Shown here one piece after another: positions 1 to 9,766 of a DNA stretch of 64,000 nucleotides (the first letter of the stretch is position 1; the number at the start of each line of letters is the position of its first letter). The position numbers and the translations under genes were made by a program. The notes below the pieces were generated by a model that saw only the letters and a list, made by a program, of their open reading frames with translations, did not search any database and was not told the origin of the DNA. This DNA is from Vibrio profundi. Its GTDB lineage: Bacteria; Pseudomonadota; Gammaproteobacteria; Enterobacterales; Vibrionaceae. The stretch is taken from NCBI RefSeq assembly GCF_005281835.1, contig NZ_RZIS01000001.1:972351-1036350 (forward strand). The letters are read 5' to 3'.

Positions 1-2280
1 TTCAGCGAAGTCGTCGTGATCTGATGGGCCTTGGCCACAAATACCGACGTATTTGCCTGCGCTCGTTGCTGCGTCAATCGCCATTTTAAGCATGGCTTTC
101 ACTGCAGGGTTACGCTCGTCAAACAGATGGGCGACATCGCCAGAGTCTCGGTCTAAACCAAGTGTTAGCTGTGTCATGTCGTTTGAGCCAATTGAGAAGC
201 CGTCGAAGTACTTCAAGAACTCTTCGGCTAGAACCGCGTTGGACGGAAGCTCACACATCATGATGACTTTGAGGCCATCTTGACCACGTCGTAGATCGAA
301 CTTAGCAAGCAAATCGATAACCGATGCCGCTTCGCTAGGAGTGCGAACAAATGGGATCATAATTTCAACGTTCTTCAAGCCCATCTCATTACGTACACGT
401 TTGATAGCTTGAGTTTCCAGTTCGAAACAATCTTCAAATGTACTAGAGATATAACGAGAAGCACCACGGAAGCCTAACATTGGGTTTTCTTCGTGTGGTT
501 CGAACTCTTGGCCGCCTACAAGGTTGCTGTATTCGTTCGATTTGAAATCAGACATGCGCACGATAACGCGTTTTGGCCAGAAGGCCGCTCCAATGGTAGC
601 AATGCCTTCTGTCAGTTTGCTTACGTAGAAATCGATAGGATCTTTGTAGCCCTTGATTCGTTCTGTGATTTCAGCTTTCAGCTCATCCGATTGAGCGTCG
701 AAGTTGAGCAAAGCTTTCGGGTGAATACCGATCATCTTGTTGATGATGAATTCTAAACGCGCTAGGCCAACCCCTTCATTTGGAAGCTGAGCGAAATCGA
801 AAGCACGATCCGGGTTACCCACGTTCATCATGACTTTTGTTGGAAGCAAAGGCAGTTCATCAACAGCTGATTGACGAATTTCAAAGTTCAGTTCACCTTC
901 GTAAACAAAACCGGTTTCACCTTCAGCACAAGACACCGTTACAGTCTGGTCAGAAGTCAGTTTTGCTGTTGCATCACCACAGCCGACAATTGCAGGAATA
1001 CCCAGTTCACGAGCAATGATAGCGGCGTGACAGGTACGGCCGCCGCGGTTTGTTACAATCGCAGAGGCTTTCTTCATGACTGGTTCCCAATCTGGGTCGG
1101 TCATGTCTGTAACAAGTACATCGCCTTCTTTTACTAAAGACATTTCATCAAGAGACGACACTAAGCGTACGGGGCCTGTACCTATACGCTGACCGATAGC
1201 GCGGCCTTCAATCAGCACATCTGCTTTAGAGTTCAACTGGAAGCGTTCTACAACGTTTTTGTCGCTTTGAGAACATACAGTTTCTGGACGAGCTTGAACG
1301 ATGTATAGCTTGCCATCGATGCCGTCTTTAGCCCACTCAATGTCCATCGGACGTTGGTAGTGACGTTCAATGATCAGCGCTTGGTGTGCCAATTGCTCGA
1401 TCTCTGAATCCGTTAGAGAGAATTGGTTTCTTTCTTCAGTATCAGTATCGATGATCTCAACTTGTTTACCGATTTCTTGGCTGTTCGCATAAATCATCTT
1501 GATTTGCTTTGAACCAAAAGTGCGTTTCACAATTGAGTGATTACCAGCTTCAAGAGATGGCTTATGTACGTAGAACTCATCTGGGTTTACTGCGCCTTGC
1601 ACAACCATTTCGCCCAGACCCCATGAAGAGGTAATGAATACGACTTGGTCAAAACCTGACTCTGTATCCAGGGTAAACATAACACCCGATGACGCCTTAT
1701 CAGAGCGAACCATGCGCTGGATGCCAGCTGAAAGTGCAATACCTTCATGGTCAAACCCTTGGTGTACACGGTAAGAAATAGCGCGGTCGTTAAACAAAGA
1801 AGCGTAAACATGCTTGGTCGCTTCTAACACGGCATCAATACCTTTCACGTTCAAGAACGTTTCTTGCTGGCCAGCAAATGAAGCATCTGGTAAGTCTTCC
1901 GCTGTTGCAGATGAGCGAACTGCAACAGATAGCTCTTCGTTATCTTCAACAAGCGTTGAATATAGAGAACGAATATCTTCTTCTAGTTCTGCTGGGAAAG
2001 GGGCGTCTAAGATCCATTGGCGAATAGTCGCGCCAGTTTCACGAAGTGCATCGATATCTTCGACGTCTAGTTTATTTAGCAGGGCGTAAATGCGATCGTT
2101 TAACTGTTCAAATTCTAGGAATTGGTGAAAAGCAAACGAAGTTGTCGCGAATCCATTAGGAACAGAAACACCAGCGTTAGATAGATTTGAAACCATCTCG
2201 CCTAGTGAAGCATTCTTTCCGCCGACTTTGTCGACATCGTTCATGGACAGGGTGTTGAACCAAAGGGTGTACTTTTGCAT
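1..2280 (-). CDS. ppsA: phosphoenolpyruvate synthase, 3' end cut by window edge
   Basis: PEP synthase converts pyruvate and ATP to PEP, AMP and phosphate for gluconeogenesis in the cytoplasm. The reading frame is open from the ATG at 2280 to the left edge: 760 codons, against about 790 in the family, so roughly 30 residues are missing. The phosphohistidine motif GGRTCHAAI is visible, with the catalytic His near residue 418. The C-terminal GICGQGPSD motif, which carries the catalytic Cys, lies at about 20-45. The N-terminus runs into a [10 protein letters not shown] motif typical of the ATP-binding domain. A GGAG ribosome site lies just before the ATG. The gene is divergent from ppsR, its known regulator, across a 178-bp gap. 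Confidence 0.97.
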   Translation of the reverse strand, partial: MQKYTLWFNTLSMNDVDKVGGKNASLGEMVSNLSNAGVSVPNGFATTSFAFHQFLEFEQLNDRIYALLNKLDVEDIDALRETGATIRQWILDAPFPAELEEDIRSLYSTLVEDNEELSVAVRSSATAEDLPDASFAGQQETFLNVKGIDAVLEATKHVYASLFNDRAISYRVHQGFDHEGIALSAGIQRMVRSDKASSGVMFTLDTESGFDQVVFITSSWGLGEMVVQGAVNPDEFYVHKPSLEAGNHSIVKRTFGSKQIKMIYANSQEIGKQVEIIDTDTEERNQFSLTDSEIEQLAHQALIIERHYQRPMDIEWAKDGIDGKLYIVQARPETVCSQSDKNVVERFQLNSKADVLIEGRAIGQRIGTGPVRLVSSLDEMSLVKEGDVLVTDMTDPDWEPVMKKASAIVTNRGGRTCHAAIIARELGIPAIVGCGDATAKLTSDQTVTVSCAEGETGFVYEGELNFEIRQSAVDELPLLPTKVMMNVGNPDRAFDFAQLPNEGVGLARLEFIINKMIGIHPKALLNFDAQSDELKAEITERIKGYKDPIDFYVSKLTEGIATIGAAFWPKRVIVRMSDFKSNEYSNLVGGQEFEPHEENPMLGFRGASRYISSTFEDCFELETQAIKRVRNEMGLKNVEIMIPFVRTPSEAASVIDLLAKFDLRRGQDGLKVIMMCELPSNAVLAEEFLKYFDGFSIGSNDMTQLTLGLDRDSGDVAHLFDERNPAVKAMLKMAIDAATSAGKYVGICGQGPSDHDDFAE

Positions 2281-2458
2281 GTTAATCTCCGGAAACATTG
2301 CAGCAAGTTTGTAGGGTTGAGCAAACGTTTACGTATCAACTTAAAAAAAACGAAAGTATTTTTTAAAGCTGTGGGGAACGTAGTGGAATGCCCTAGTAGG
2401 TTATCGGTATTATTGTTTAGCTATCCTACTCAAAAAAATTTTAAAAATTAAATAATAT

Positions 2459-3292
2459 ATGCAAACTAATATTCAAAGTCGTGATGTATTCTACGTTTCT
2501 GACGGAACAGCCATCACCTGTGAGACTCTCGGCCATACGGTATTGGCGCAATTTCCGTTTCGAGCCAACGAAAAGACCTTTCCATTTATTGAAAGCGAAG
2601 ACAAGCTTGATGAATTGATCAAACAAATAGAAGCTTCCTACATTGCAACGGGAATTTTACCGTTAGTATTTTTTTCGATCGTTATTCCTGAGATCAAAGC
2701 GAGATTGCTGCAAGCCAATGGACACTTTTACGACGTTCTCGAAAGCTTAGTGAAGTCGGTTCAAGATGATTTGAAGTTAGAGGCTAAACCTCAACTACAA
2801 CGCTCTCATAGCGTTGGTAAGGATTCTGAAGGGTATTTCGACCGTATTGCTGCTATCGAGTACACGTTGGCTCATGATGATGGTGTGTCACTAAAAGATT
2901 TAGATAAGGCCGACGTCATTTTATTGGGTGTTTCTCGTAGTGGTAAAACACCTACAAGTTTGTATATGGCGATGCAATTTGGCTTGCGAGTCGTCAACTA
3001 TCCGTTTATCGATGACGATATTAAGAAACTTCGCTTACTTCCTGAGTTTGAAATCCATCGCCATAAACTATTTGGTTTGACGATCGATCCCGAGCGATTG
3101 ACCGAAATCCGCAGTAACCGCTTAGCCGACAGTGACTACGCGAGCTCAGAGCAGTGCATTACAGAACTCGTGAGCGTGGAAGCGCTATTTAGGCGTGAAG
3201 CGATTCCCTATATCAATACTTCTCGCATGTCGGTGGAAGAGATTTCGACTCGTATTCTAGAAAGAACCGGACTGAAACGTCGTTTGTTCTAG
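2459..3292 (+). CDS. ppsR: PEP synthase regulatory kinase/pyrophosphorylase
   Basis: This is a DUF299 family protein of 277 residues, the usual length. Members inactivate PEP synthase by ADP-dependent phosphorylation of a threonine beside the catalytic histidine, and reverse this with phosphate. The P-loop-like motif GVSRSGKT lies near residue 160, followed by the conserved stretch [17 protein letters not shown]. The ATG sits in an AT-rich leader with no strong Shine-Dalgarno sequence. It is divergent from ppsA, the standard arrangement in gammaproteobacteria. A strong hairpin terminator follows at 3331. Confidence 0.95.
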   Translation: MQTNIQSRDVFYVSDGTAITCETLGHTVLAQFPFRANEKTFPFIESEDKLDELIKQIEASYIATGILPLVFFSIVIPEIKARLLQANGHFYDVLESLVKSVQDDLKLEAKPQLQRSHSVGKDSEGYFDRIAAIEYTLAHDDGVSLKDLDKADVILLGVSRSGKTPTSLYMAMQFGLRVVNYPFIDDDIKKLRLLPEFEIHRHKLFGLTIDPERLTEIRSNRLADSDYASSEQCITELVSVEALFRREAIPYINTSRMSVEEISTRILERTGLKRRLF

Positions 3293-3330
3293 TTTTTATT
3301 GACGAGGTTGAAGTTAGCCCCGTGCAATGA

Positions 3331-3368
3331 AAAACGCCCTTTGATTGTGAGAATCAAAGGGCGTTTTA
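3331..3368. terminator. bidirectional rho-independent terminator
   Basis: A perfect 16-bp stem (3331-3346 with 3351-3366), loop GTGA, GC-rich core and flanking A and T runs. It ends ppsR and can also serve the convergent gene at 3433. Confidence 0.85.
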
Positions 3369-3408
3369 CTATTCTTATTTCGCTAATGGTAAGCGAATGA
3401 GACTTAAA

Positions 3409-3443
3409 GCACTAAGCACTAAGCACTAAGTATTAAGCGTTAA
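3409..3443. repeat. five tandem heptamers over a stop codon
   Basis: Three exact copies of GCACTAA (3409-3429) are followed by two degenerate copies, GTATTAA and GCGTTAA (3430-3443). The array runs over the last codons and stop of the minus-strand gene ending at 3433. Read on that strand, each unit begins TTA. It looks like slippage-type expansion; no function can be assigned. Confidence 0.7.
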
Positions 3444-4020
3444 GTGCAGCCAAATCTGCAGGGCGGTAGTAAACCGACTTCAATACTTTACCTTGGCGGA
3501 TCGTTTTGCCTTGGTCTACAACATCTTCTGCACATTTAGCGATGATGTAGTCGCCTTTTTGAACCGCCATTAGCTTGATATTTTGCTTAGCGTAGTGTGC
3601 TTCAGTGTCGGCGTATTCTTGTTCGTTACGACATACTTTACTCATGTTACTTGAGTGTACTTCGTCCCAGCACGGTAGGAAGTCAATGGCACGATTTTTG
3701 GCAACGTTTAACAGAAGATCGATCAAGTAGCTAATCGCTAGGTTGTCTTCTACCTTGCTGTGACCTAGGTGCACTAAACGTCCCATCAGCACATAAACAG
3801 TATCAACAATAGCGTCTGCTTGTTCGGTTTTGCAGTCTGCTTCGGCTAGCTCAGTTAATTCTTCAATCGCAAGCGATGTGTGCAGCGTATCGGCTTTTTC
3901 GTCTAAGGTTTCTGGCGACGCGACTGGAAGGTCAAACGTGCTACGAAACTCTTCGATATCTTTGTATAGGTGATTGAAAATTTCTTGATTTAACTGAGAC
4001 AGGTTCATGAAAGTGTCCAT
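3433..4020 (-). CDS. MazG/PRA-PH-like all-alpha NTP pyrophosphohydrolase family protein
   Basis: A 195-residue protein. The segment EELTELAEADCKTEQADAIV near residue 52 has the ExxE...D spacing of the metal-binding helices of the all-alpha NTP pyrophosphatase fold (MazG, HisE, dUTPase-like). The predicted activity is therefore hydrolysis of a nucleoside triphosphate, with unknown substrate. The C-terminal 60 residues (QKGDYIIAKCAEDVVDQGKT) look like a separate small beta domain. A second ATG, five codons in (MNLSQL), is an equally possible start, since neither has a clear ribosome site. The gene converges on ppsR and is followed downstream by the heptamer array. Confidence 0.7.
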   Translation of the reverse strand: MDTFMNLSQLNQEIFNHLYKDIEEFRSTFDLPVASPETLDEKADTLHTSLAIEELTELAEADCKTEQADAIVDTVYVLMGRLVHLGHSKVEDNLAISYLIDLLLNVAKNRAIDFLPCWDEVHSSNMSKVCRNEQEYADTEAHYAKQNIKLMAVQKGDYIIAKCAEDVVDQGKTIRQGKVLKSVYYRPADLAALNA

Positions 4021-4088
4021 TAATAATTGTTAGGTCGCTATTTTATCAAAGCTACGTAGGTGTTGAAAGCTGCGCTTTAAATGCGTTT

Positions 4089-4655
4089 TTAGCTAAACAG
4101 GTAAGGAAAAAGCTTGCGGCGTTCTTCAGATGTTAAAGATTCTACACGAGCGATATTCGTATCTGGAATAGCCTCTGGGTTTGGATAGTGCTTAAGCACT
4201 TTTTCCATACTCGCTTCACGAATTAGGTGATAGACAGGATAAGGAGAACGATTGGTGAGGTTTTCGTCATCTTCAGGCTCTGCGCCGCCGAAACAGTAAT
4301 CTGGATGAAAGGTAGCGACTTGGTAAACACCCTCCCAGTCCTGTTGCTTGATCAATGCATCGATCCAGTCGATAAACATATTGTAATCGAAGAAGTCTTC
4401 CAACATGTTTGGTACTACGACTAGGGTGGTTTCAAGTTCAGCCACTGGCGTGTTATCCAACTCAACAAAATGAGCCATGATATCTTCGAGCAATGTTTCC
4501 TCTGTTTCCGCTAGGCTTACAAAAATTTTGATTTGTTTATTGCGCTGAGGCTTAGCAGCAAACGGGCAAAGGTTAAGCCCAATCACCACATCATCAAGCC
4601 ATTGTTTAACTTGATCGTGAATTTCTTGAATGTCGGTCGAGTGTTGAGAAGCCAT
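4089..4655 (-). CDS. DUF1415 family protein
   Basis: A 188-residue cytoplasmic protein. The early motif VKQWLDDVVIGLNLCPFAAK is the hallmark of the DUF1415 family, and the C-terminal part (NRSPYPVYHLIREASMEKVL) also fits. The biochemical function is unknown. I chose the ATG at 4655 because a GGAA ribosome site lies about 7 bases upstream; an upstream TTG would add six residues without a better site. It lies in the same direction as the MazG-like gene, 68 bases away, so the two may be cotranscribed. Confidence 0.85.
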   Translation of the reverse strand: MASQHSTDIQEIHDQVKQWLDDVVIGLNLCPFAAKPQRNKQIKIFVSLAETEETLLEDIMAHFVELDNTPVAELETTLVVVPNMLEDFFDYNMFIDWIDALIKQQDWEGVYQVATFHPDYCFGGAEPEDDENLTNRSPYPVYHLIREASMEKVLKHYPNPEAIPDTNIARVESLTSEERRKLFPYLFS

Positions 4656-4716
4656 GAAAAGTTCCAATATCAAAATTTCGCGTAAGGATATCAGAATGCT
4701 CGCAAATCGAAACTGA

Positions 4717-5922
4717 TTAATGGCTACTCGTCGCGGTTTCCAAAGATATATTGGTCAGACGATAAAGAGAGTGGAGTAATAGGAATATTGCAGTATAGAA
4801 CAGCATTCCTCCCCAAATAACGCCTTCCCATTGAAATGCCTGCCAGCAATAGAGCAGAACAAAGCCACCGAGACTGCCGCCGACATAATAATGCACTAAG
4901 TATAAGGCGGTTGCCGTTGCTTTAGCGGTGGTTGCTTTTTGGCTAACCCAAGCATAAGCGAGCGTATGAGTAAAAAAAGCGCCGAAGCTGATTAAAATTA
5001 AGCCGAGTAACATGGTTGGCATGTACTCAAAGGCAGACACCCACATACCAAACATACTGATCACACTGCCAAGTGCCATTCCCAATAATGGATTGTGTTT
5101 TTTAGCCCAGAAGCCACTGAGCTTCGAACTCAATGTTCCCGCCAAGTAACAAAGAAATATCAATGAAGCGAGCGCAACCGGAAGATTATGTGGTTGTGCA
5201 ACGAGCCTGAATCCCATAACCGAATACAAGTTCACAAATAACGCAAAGTTGGCTCCACCTATCAGCATCGCGAGCCAAATGTTTTTGTTGGCAATGTGTT
5301 TGAGCACGGCGCGGTTATGGTGGAAGAAAAGTCCTTTTTGAGGTTTGAAATGGCGCTGTTCTGGCAACTTGAAAAGAACAAATAGTGCGCCAGAAAAAGA
5401 GAATAAGACAAAGAATAACACCGCAGCTTTCCAGCTAAAATAATCGGTTAATATCCCTCCCGCGACTCGGCCGAAAATACCACCTAGTGAGTTAGCCGCA
5501 ATATAGCCTCCGATCGCCATAGAAAAAGCTTGAGGTGTCAATTCTTCAACCATATAAGCCACAGCGACGGCAGCAAAAGCGGCAATCGCAACGCCCATTA
5601 CTGCTCGAGCAGCGACGAGCATCAAGAGTGAATCTGTTAATAGCATGGTTATGCCGACCACGGGAATGGCAAACATACCGAACAAAATGACAGGTTTTCT
5701 TCCAAAGCTTTCAGAAGAGACGGCCCACGGGACTAGGCTTAATGAAAGTGCGAGTGTAGTGCTCGCAAATAACCAGTTGATTTGAGTTTCGCTTACTTGA
5801 AAGTGCTCTGCCATATGAGGAAGAATTGGCTGAAATAAATACAAGTTACAGAAAATGATAAATGAGCCTATGGCAAGAGAGTAAGTGACTTGTTTGTACT
5901 TTGATGAGCCTAGTTCAATCAT
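4717..5922 (-). CDS. MFS transporter (YnfM-like)
   Basis: A 401-residue integral membrane protein with about 12 hydrophobic segments in two halves. The loop between segments 2 and 3 carries SESFGRKPVILFG, matching the MFS motif A (G-x-x-x-D-x-x-G-R-K). The family exports small molecules by proton antiport; overall similarity is to the YnfM/arabinose-efflux-like group. The substrate is unknown. It is divergent from a LysR regulator across 101 bp, so that regulator probably controls it. Confidence 0.85.
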   Translation of the reverse strand: MIELGSSKYKQVTYSLAIGSFIIFCNLYLFQPILPHMAEHFQVSETQINWLFASTTLALSLSLVPWAVSSESFGRKPVILFGMFAIPVVGITMLLTDSLLMLVAARAVMGVAIAAFAAVAVAYMVEELTPQAFSMAIGGYIAANSLGGIFGRVAGGILTDYFSWKAAVLFFVLFSFSGALFVLFKLPEQRHFKPQKGLFFHHNRAVLKHIANKNIWLAMLIGGANFALFVNLYSVMGFRLVAQPHNLPVALASLIFLCYLAGTLSSKLSGFWAKKHNPLLGMALGSVISMFGMWVSAFEYMPTMLLGLILISFGAFFTHTLAYAWVSQKATTAKATATALYLVHYYVGGSLGGFVLLYCWQAFQWEGVIWGGMLFYTAIFLLLHSLYRLTNISLETATSSH

Positions 5923-5990
5923 GTTGGGTGTCCGTGCTAATTTGTGAACAAAGTATCAATATCCTCGAAATATAAGAAATATATTAAAGC

Positions 5991-6003
5991 TATCATCGTG
6001 ATA
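5991..6003. promoter_or_regulatory. candidate LysR-type operator (T-N11-A)
   Basis: TATCATCGTGATA is a 13-base palindrome with T-N11-A spacing, the LysR-type consensus. It lies in the gap between the MFS gene and the lysR-type gene, 21 bases before the latter's ATG. The assignment rests only on form and place. Confidence 0.35.
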
Positions 6004-6023
6004 TTTTTTTTATATGGCTAGCT

Positions 6024-6896
6024 ATGCTTGAATCGAAACCCTTAAGACATTTTTTGGCGGTCGCCGAACATGGCAATTTTACACAGGCTGCAAAGGCGTT
6101 ACACATTGCTCAACCTGCATTAAGCATTTCAATCAAAAAGCTGGAACAAAGCTTAGAGCTGACGTTATTTCGGCGTGGAGAAAAACAGGTCACGTTAACT
6201 AACGAGGGGCAGGTGCTGTTCGCTCACGCTAAGCGCATTGCCCAGCAATTCCACGATACTCAACTGGCGATGAATGAGCTGAAAGGGTTAGAGAAGGGCG
6301 AAGTGCGTTTAGGTGCGCCTAGTATGATGGGCAGTTATTTCTTCCCGCAGGTTCTGATGGCTTTTAAAAGTCAGTATCCGAATTTGAAGTTGACTCTAAT
6401 TGATGCGGGTACCGAGTCAATCAGAGAAATGTTGTTGAATGGAGAGCTAGATATCGGCGTTATTAATGATGCCGACGTTCCAGACGATCTTGAAACGGAC
6501 CATCTGTTGGATTCTGAAATGATGGCTGTCGTCGGTACGACCCATGAGTTTTCCAAGAAAACATCGTTAACGTTTGAAGAATTTTTTCAAGAAGAGCTCA
6601 TTTTATTCAAGCCAGGTTATTTTCATCGAGACTTCATTGATAGCGTTCATCAAGAACATGGGTTCGATATGAACATCGCATTTGAGAGTAACCTATTACC
6701 AATGATTCTTTCGATTTTAAAACAAGAGTTCGCTATCACTGCATTGTTAGAGTTAGTGACCCAGCATGAAAAGGATGTGGTTGGCGTACCGTTCGACCCA
6801 CCAGTAAAGCTTAAACTTGCCTTGGCTTGGAGAAAAGAAGGCTATTTGTCTAAAGCAGACCGAACGTTCATTGATTTTGTGAAGCGGTATGTGTGA
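6024..6896 (+). CDS. LysR-family transcriptional regulator
   Basis: A 290-residue regulator. The N-terminal winged helix-turn-helix spans residues 3-62 (FLAVAEHGNFTQAAKALHIA then QPALSISIKKLEQSLELTLF). A linker helix and a LysR substrate-binding domain follow from about residue 90 to the end. The ligand is unknown. The divergent MFS gene and the T-N11-A palindrome between them suggest it governs that exporter and itself. Confidence 0.92.
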   Translation: MLESKPLRHFLAVAEHGNFTQAAKALHIAQPALSISIKKLEQSLELTLFRRGEKQVTLTNEGQVLFAHAKRIAQQFHDTQLAMNELKGLEKGEVRLGAPSMMGSYFFPQVLMAFKSQYPNLKLTLIDAGTESIREMLLNGELDIGVINDADVPDDLETDHLLDSEMMAVVGTTHEFSKKTSLTFEEFFQEELILFKPGYFHRDFIDSVHQEHGFDMNIAFESNLLPMILSILKQEFAITALLELVTQHEKDVVGVPFDPPVKLKLALAWRKEGYLSKADRTFIDFVKRYV

Positions 6897-6930
6897 TTCC
6901 GTTATGAAGAGCGAGTCTACAGGAGCTGTA

Positions 6931-7338
6931 TTATTGAGGGTTGTTTTTCTCAAACTCGACTTTGAGCTGCTCAGCCTCTGAATATAGATTATTAACGGCT
7001 TTTTCTACTTTCGAACAATAGCTGTTGCCGTGTTGGTCAAAAAGGGCACCTGTTCTTGATTCAATTTCTCCTACGATCACTTCTTGTGGAATATAAAACA
7101 TCAAGCCGACCATTGATTGGCCAACTTTAGCCTTAACTGCATCATTATTAACGTCGCAGTGTTCTAGCCCATAATTGGCGATACCAGCCATACGAAAGGA
7201 GATATCGGTGACAGAGTCCATATAATCTAGGAAGTCACTTGGCACTTTATCTTGGTAGTAAGGGCGCAGATGATCAATATTTGCCGACGCGGTGAAGCTA
7301 ACTAGCGCGAATAGTCCTAGAAGGGAAGCTTTGTTCAT
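6931..7338 (-). CDS. hypothetical exported protein
   Basis: A 135-residue protein with a clear signal peptide (MNKASLLGLFALVSFTASA, cleavage after about residue 19). The mature part is about 115 residues, probably helical, with two cysteines (near residues 61 and 108) that could form a disulfide in the periplasm. I do not recognise the family. It converges on the lysR-type gene, 34 bases away, and no operon partner is evident. Confidence 0.75.
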   Translation of the reverse strand: MNKASLLGLFALVSFTASANIDHLRPYYQDKVPSDFLDYMDSVTDISFRMAGIANYGLEHCDVNNDAVKAKVGQSMVGLMFYIPQEVIVGEIESRTGALFDQHGNSYCSKVEKAVNNLYSEAEQLKVEFEKNNPQ

Positions 7339-7441
7339 GGCTAACTCTCATTATACGGTTCGGTGTTTTGATTGTTATTGTGAGAGGAAGAAGGTTCGAA
7401 GTCAAATTTTAAACAGGAAGGTATTCTTTTATGAGTAGCTG

Positions 7442-7475
7442 TTCACTGCTTAATCGAAAAGGATCAAGCAGTGAA
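7442..7475. other. inverted repeat without T tract
   Basis: TTCACTGCTT (7442-7451) pairs perfectly with AAGCAGTGAA (7466-7475), and the loop contains a further ATC/GAT pairing. It lies just downstream of the minus-strand glutaredoxin-like gene. No T run follows on either strand, so it is not a classical terminator; it may stabilise a 3' end. Confidence 0.5.
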
Positions 7476-7488
7476 AAGAAAAGGGGGA

Positions 7489-7725
7489 TTAGGTGTTTTT
7501 CGAATTGTACATTTTATCGAAGTTTTTCTGATTCCAACCAACCATCACTTGATCGCCGATTTTCAATACTGGAATAGAACGCGCGCCCATTGCTTGCAAT
7601 TCTTTGCGGCCACGTTGCATCTTTGCATTAGTAAGGCGGTAAGCAATCTTTTTTGAATCTAAGTATTTTTGGGCATCTTTACAGTGGGGGCATTTATCTG
7701 CCACGTATAGTACTACACGTTTCAT
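7489..7725 (-). CDS. glutaredoxin-like protein
   Basis: A 78-residue thioredoxin-fold protein. The redox motif CPHC lies at residues 12-15, and the cis-proline motif RSIPVLKIGDQVMVGW is at about 49-64, as in monomeric glutaredoxins that recognise glutathione. Such proteins reduce disulfides or mixed glutathione disulfides. The CPHC centre differs from the usual CPYC, so the exact substrate cannot be named. It is a short single-domain form, transcribed alone. Confidence 0.88.
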   Translation of the reverse strand: MKRVVLYVADKCPHCKDAQKYLDSKKIAYRLTNAKMQRGRKELQAMGARSIPVLKIGDQVMVGWNQKNFDKMYNSKNT

Positions 7726-7832
7726 TGTCTTATATCTCTTGGTGTATCTTGCGCGAAGTGTAACGAATCTTTGATGATTAGAAAAGCGTGATCAGGTACA
7801 CTGTGCGCCTTTAAAATTTCCTCATTTTCGAA

Positions 7833-8330
7833 ATGCACCCATCATTACGTTACATCCAAGGCTACCCTGAACATATTGTTAGCCAAGTGAATCAACTTGT
7901 TGAAAGCGGAAAGCTTCTCCCGTGGTTTGAATCGCGCTATCCAGAAAACCACAATATCAAAAACGAGAAAGCGTTGTTTGACTATGCGATTGAAATTAAA
8001 AATCGCTATATGAAGAAAACACCCCCTATCAGCAAAGTTATCTACGATAATAAAATTCACTTAATTAATAATGCGCTTGGGCTCCACAGTTATGTAGCGA
8101 AAAATCATGGTGGGAAGATCAAATCGAAAAATGAAATTCGCATAGCGAGCATTTTCAAGAATGCGCCAGAACCTTTGCTACGCATGTTAGTGGTTCATGA
8201 ATTAGCGCATATCAAAGAGAAAGAGCATGACAAATCTTTCTACCAGCTTTGTTGCCATATGGAACCGGATTATCACCAACTTGAACTGGATGCTCGATTA
8301 TTCATGATTTATTTAGAATTAAAGAAGTAA
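7833..8330 (+). CDS. YgjP-like zinc metallopeptidase domain protein
   Basis: A 165-residue protein of the DUF45/YgjP group (M48-related). The zinc-binding motif HELAHIKEKEHD lies near residues 127-138, with the two helix histidines, the catalytic Glu and a further His in the extended motif. Substrates of the family are not established. No signal peptide is seen, so a cytoplasmic location is likely. It ends three bases before rlmF, so the two form an operon. Confidence 0.85.
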   Translation: MHPSLRYIQGYPEHIVSQVNQLVESGKLLPWFESRYPENHNIKNEKALFDYAIEIKNRYMKKTPPISKVIYDNKIHLINNALGLHSYVAKNHGGKIKSKNEIRIASIFKNAPEPLLRMLVVHELAHIKEKEHDKSFYQLCCHMEPDYHQLELDARLFMIYLELKK

Positions 8331-8333
8331 CTG

Positions 8334-9470
8334 ATGAGCCAAGAACAGAACCCAAAAAAGAAAACGCTCACGTTGGCGAAGAAGAAATCTAAGCCTAGTT
8401 CAAAGAAAACAGCACGAACTACAAGTTCTGTTGTGCGTTCAAACAAAGCGACTAAAAAAAATCAAAATAACAAGTCAGATAAAGCATCGCCAAAAACCAA
8501 GAAGAGTGGGCTGCATCCTCGCAATCAACATTCTGGCCGTTATGATTTCGAATTGTTAACTAAAGCGCTACCTGAGCTGTCGCAATTAGTTATTAAAAAC
8601 CCTGTTGGAGAAAGTACTGTTAACTTCTCTGATCCTGAAGCCGTAAAGGTTCTTAATAGAGCATTGCTCGCACACCATTACGGAGTGAAGCACTGGGATA
8701 TTCCACCTGGCTATTTGTGCCCGCCAATTCCTGGCCGCGCGGATTACATTCACAGGGTTGCGGATTTGCTGAACGCAGAATCTCAAGGTCAACCATATAA
8801 TCATAAGGCGGTGAACGCGTTAGATATTGGCGTCGGCGCAAACTGTATTTATCCGATTATCGGTGCCACGGAGTATGGCTGGAAAGTCCAAGGTAGTGAT
8901 GTTGATCCGCTGTCTATTAAAGCGGCTAACTTCATCGCGCAAGCGAACCCAGTCCTTAAAGGCAAGATTCGTTGTAAGCTACAAAGTAACGCCGACTTCA
9001 TTTTTAAGGGGATCATTGGTGACAATGAACGTTACGATGTCACAACATGTAACCCACCTTTCCATAAGTCTCTTGAAGAAGCGCAAAAAGGTACGCAGCG
9101 TAAACTAGATAACTTAGCCGCTAATAGAAACAAGAAACAGGGTAAGTCAAAGGCTGCTGCATCTGCGGCTTCTAAAGAGCCAACTCTGAATTTTGGTGGG
9201 CAAAAGGCTGAACTTTGGTGTGATGGTGGTGAAGCTGCGTTTGTCTCTAAAATGGCGAAAGAGAGCAAAGCATTCTCGACTCAGGTTCTGTGGTTCACGA
9301 CTTTGCTTTCTAAGAAAGAAAACGTTCCAACGTTGCGTCAGTCTTTGGAGAAGTTGGGAGCCAAACAGATCAAAGTGGTCGAAATGAGCCAAGGCCAAAA
9401 GATTAGTCGTTTTGTCGCTTGGAGCTTTATGGACAAAGCGGAGCGCGCGAGTTGGGTTGCGCTTAAGTAA
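8334..9470 (+). CDS. rlmF: 23S rRNA (adenine-1618-N6)-methyltransferase
   Basis: A 378-residue SAM-dependent methyltransferase that modifies A1618 of 23S rRNA. Residues 1-60 form a very Lys-rich basic tail, probably for RNA binding. The catalytic core has the SAM motif [16 protein letters not shown] near residue 163 and the adenine N6-methyltransferase motif CNPPFHKS near residue 239. The C-terminal [16 protein letters not shown] also fits the family. It is directly downstream of the YgjP-like gene. Confidence 0.95.
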   Translation: MSQEQNPKKKTLTLAKKKSKPSSKKTARTTSSVVRSNKATKKNQNNKSDKASPKTKKSGLHPRNQHSGRYDFELLTKALPELSQLVIKNPVGESTVNFSDPEAVKVLNRALLAHHYGVKHWDIPPGYLCPPIPGRADYIHRVADLLNAESQGQPYNHKAVNALDIGVGANCIYPIIGATEYGWKVQGSDVDPLSIKAANFIAQANPVLKGKIRCKLQSNADFIFKGIIGDNERYDVTTCNPPFHKSLEEAQKGTQRKLDNLAANRNKKQGKSKAAASAASKEPTLNFGGQKAELWCDGGEAAFVSKMAKESKAFSTQVLWFTTLLSKKENVPTLRQSLEKLGAKQIKVVEMSQGQKISRFVAWSFMDKAERASWVALK

Positions 9471-9526
9471 GCTAAACTTAACAATATGTAACGCGCATAT
9501 TGAACAAATGAGATAGGGGAGGTGAT

Positions 9527-9715
9527 ATGGAAATTGAGATATACCTCCCTTGTCGCCCGGACATTGTCTGCGAAGGGTTAGAGGTTATCTTCGCGACACT
9601 ATTCGTAATTGGTATATTGGTGTTTATCGTTGTCTTATACCGAGAGCATAAGCAGATCAATAAGCCTCTGTCTAAGCGGAAAAACCCTTCAAAAAAGAGA
9701 ACTCACAAGCCCTAG
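9527..9715 (+). CDS. small single-pass membrane protein
   Basis: A 62-residue protein absent from families I know. It has a short N-terminal part with two cysteines (CRPDIVC), one hydrophobic helix (about residues 21-39, IFATLFVIGILVFIVVLYR) and a strongly basic C-tail (KPLSKRKNPSKKRTHKP), giving a probable N-out, C-in topology. It is supported by an extended Shine-Dalgarno sequence, GGGAGGTGAT, directly before the ATG. Its 56-base distance from rlmF allows cotranscription. It could be a small regulatory membrane protein, but function is unknown. Confidence 0.6.
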   Translation: MEIEIYLPCRPDIVCEGLEVIFATLFVIGILVFIVVLYREHKQINKPLSKRKNPSKKRTHKP

Positions 9716-9766
9716 AGTGTTCGTACTTTTTTGTGAGCTTTTTACTTAACTGCTAACTGATATTTC

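Noticed and set aside
53..2089. Several plus-strand open frames at the left edge
   Set aside because: They lie opposite ppsA, whose frame is continuous with catalytic motifs; the opposite frames show no family features.
3409..3443. CRISPR-like array
   Set aside because: Units are 7 bases with no spacers, so it is a simple tandem repeat.
7442..7475. Rho-independent terminator
   Set aside because: The stem is good but no T run follows on either strand, so it is listed only as an inverted repeat.
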